NCBI GenBank assembly: GCA_003490025.1
Contig: DNJC01000044.1
Coordinates: 1 to 23,042, forward strand
Reading direction: 5' to 3'
DNA from: Geobacter sp.
Lineage (GTDB): Bacteria; Desulfobacterota; Desulfuromonadia; Geobacterales; Geobacteraceae
Length of the DNA: 23,042 bases
Shown: positions 21,945-23,042 of the stretch, piece after piece
How positions within the stretch are numbered: position 1 is the stretch's first letter
Layout: each line of letters opens with the position of its first letter
Notes under the pieces: model-generated
Seen by the model: only the letters and a program-made list of their open reading frames with translations
Databases searched by the model: none
What the model was told of the DNA's origin: nothing
Translations under genes and position numbers: made by a program

Positions 21945-22646
21945 ATGGAAGACTTCCTCAATTTTCAGGTAATTCTAGATAACTTCACCTACTTCATGAT
22001 CGGGCGCTACCCCAACGGGCCGCTCGGCGGCCTGGGGCTCACCATGTACCTGGCCGTGGTGTCGTGCATCCTCTCCTTCTTCGGGGGGCTGATCCTGGGG
22101 CTCTTGAGCCTCTCGCGCATCGCGTTCATCCGCTACCCGGTGAACCTTTTCATCAACACCATCCGCGGGCTGCCGCTGCTCATGGTCATCTTCTGGATGT
22201 ACTTCCTCCTCCCGGCGCTGATGGGTACCACGGTGCCGGAGAGCCAGACGGTCATCCTCGGCCTGACCCTGTTCACCTCCGCCTACATGTCGCAGATCGT
22301 GCGCGCGGGGATCGAGGGGATTCCCAAGGGGCAGACCGAGGCGGCTATCTCCACCGGCCTCAAGCACTGGCAGGCGATGCTCTACATCATCCTGCCGCAG
22401 GGGCTCAGGAACATGATCCCGTCCTTCGTGAACCAGTTCGTGTCGCTCATCAAGGACACCTCGCTCGCCTTCATCGTCGGGGTTTCCGAGCTGACCCACG
22501 TGGGGACGCAGATCAACAACAGGACCATGGCCTTTCCGACCGAGATCTTCATCTTCATCGCTGGGGTCTACTTCGTGCTCTGCTTCGCCTTCACCTCGTT
22601 CTCACGCTGGCTGGAAGGAAGGCTCTCCTGGCGCAAGGCCATCTAG
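21945..22646 (+). CDS. Amino-acid ABC transporter permease, second subunit
   Basis: The 233-residue partner permease (HisQ/GltK-like) has membrane segments starting at GLGLTMYLAVVSCILSFFGGLILGLLS (28-54). It carries the NTIRGLPLLMVIFWMYF motif and the EAA loop GQTEAAISTGLKHWQAMLYIILPQGLRNMIPSFVNQFVSLIKDTSL. The ATG at 21945 with GGAGA upstream is preferred; the frame back to 21882 runs over the hairpin repeat. It is the last gene of the transporter operon. Confidence 0.94.
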   Translation: MEDFLNFQVILDNFTYFMIGRYPNGPLGGLGLTMYLAVVSCILSFFGGLILGLLSLSRIAFIRYPVNLFINTIRGLPLLMVIFWMYFLLPALMGTTVPESQTVILGLTLFTSAYMSQIVRAGIEGIPKGQTEAAISTGLKHWQAMLYIILPQGLRNMIPSFVNQFVSLIKDTSLAFIVGVSELTHVGTQINNRTMAFPTEIFIFIAGVYFVLCFAFTSFSRWLEGRLSWRKAI

Positions 22647-22870
22647 AACACCAGAACCTCAAACCTTGATTGCCACAAAAAGGCGCAAAAGTCACAAAAG
22701 TTAAACCAAACACCAGAACCCTTAACTCTATTGCCACAAAAAGGCGCAAAAAACACAAAAAGTTGAAGCAAAACTCAACGGCAGGAATACGAAAAACACA
22801 GAAACATGTTGGGCTTCCCGTTTAGATTTTTTTGTGCCTTTTGTGCTTTTTTGTGGCTAAAAAGGTTTGT
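22647..22870. repeat. A-rich direct and inverted repeats after the transporter operon
   Basis: Two direct copies of a unit of about 60 bases (from about 22650 and 22711) contain CACCAGAACC and TTGCCACAAAAAGGCGCAAA. They are followed by an inverted, T-rich counterpart, TTTTTTTGTGCCTTTTGTGC (about 22828-22850), ending TTTTTTGTGGC. The two halves can fold into a long stem, and the T-rich half could end transcription. The rest of the gap to 22973 shows no gene. Confidence 0.75.
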
Positions 22871-22973
22871 GGGTTCTGCCTTGTGGCTATAGAGTTTGTC
22901 GGTTTTGTGCCTTGTCAACCGGCCTATGCTGTCCTATCCTTTCCTCTGTCATACCGTCAGGGGAGGGTCTTTC

Positions 22974-23042
22974 ATGAAGGCAGAGGTCGTTTCAATCCGC
23001 TACCGCATCCCGCTTTCCGACACCCAGCTTGAGAGGCTCCGG
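22974..23042 (+). CDS. Start of an unidentified gene, cut by the window end
   Basis: The ATG at 22974 has GGAGGG six bases upstream and opens a frame of 23 codons to the window edge (MKAEVVSIRYRIPLSDTQLE and on). The beginning vaguely resembles the first strand of enolase-superfamily enzymes, but this is too little sequence for a family call. The overlapping frame from 22832 lacks a ribosome site and runs through repeat DNA. Confidence 0.6.
   Translation, partial: MKAEVVSIRYRIPLSDTQLERLR

Noticed and set aside
22832..23032. 66-codon open frame near the right end
   Set aside because: It runs through repeat DNA without a ribosome site; the overlapping frame from 22974 has a strong one.

Overview
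The window is high-GC bacterial DNA. Its gene set points to a Geobacter-type member of the Desulfuromonadota: several large two-component proteins, an HD-GYP protein, a sigma54 regulator, a corrinoid protein, and dense families of intergenic repeats. This assignment rests on gene content and style, not on a database match.

Left part (1-4533), accessory genes among long repeats. A ParE/Phd-type toxin-antitoxin pair (minus strand), a DUF985 cupin, an Xre/RES toxin-antitoxin pair and a periplasmic Cu/Zn superoxide dismutase (minus strand) lie between five same-orientation copies of one repeat of about 257 bp, here called R1.

Middle left (4534-8934, minus strand). A tightly overlapping four-gene operon runs corrinoid protein, MtaA/UroD-like protein, DUF1638 protein, hybrid histidine kinase (GAF-PAS-HisKA-HATPase-REC). 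The MtaA-like protein seems to lack the zinc ligands of the active methyltransferases and no substrate-specific methyltransferase is present. The operon may therefore be a corrinoid-linked sensory system rather than a catabolic one.

Centre (8935-14787). A MarR regulator sits upstream of a secreted YceI-family protein, and both promoters carry a matching putative operator. A GAF/HD-GYP protein, a membrane NfeD-type serine protease and an unrecognised 164-residue protein follow. The gaps between them hold G/C-rich hairpin repeats.

Right part (14788-22646, plus strand), a probable amino-acid sensing and uptake module. It contains a membrane histidine kinase whose sensor is a periplasmic binding-protein domain, an NtrC-type sigma54 activator, a very good -24/-12 promoter at 19245-19260, and a four-gene polar-amino-acid ABC transporter (ATPase, binding protein, two permeases). 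Between kinase and regulator lies a small DUF559 nuclease-like gene bracketed by the two arms of a palindromic repeat (R2). R2 also occurs elsewhere in the window as short copies without a gene. This nuclease-plus-palindrome arrangement looks like a possible mobile or self-propagating repeat unit and is one of the two most interesting things here; the other is the corrinoid/kinase operon. The window ends 23 codons into a further gene.
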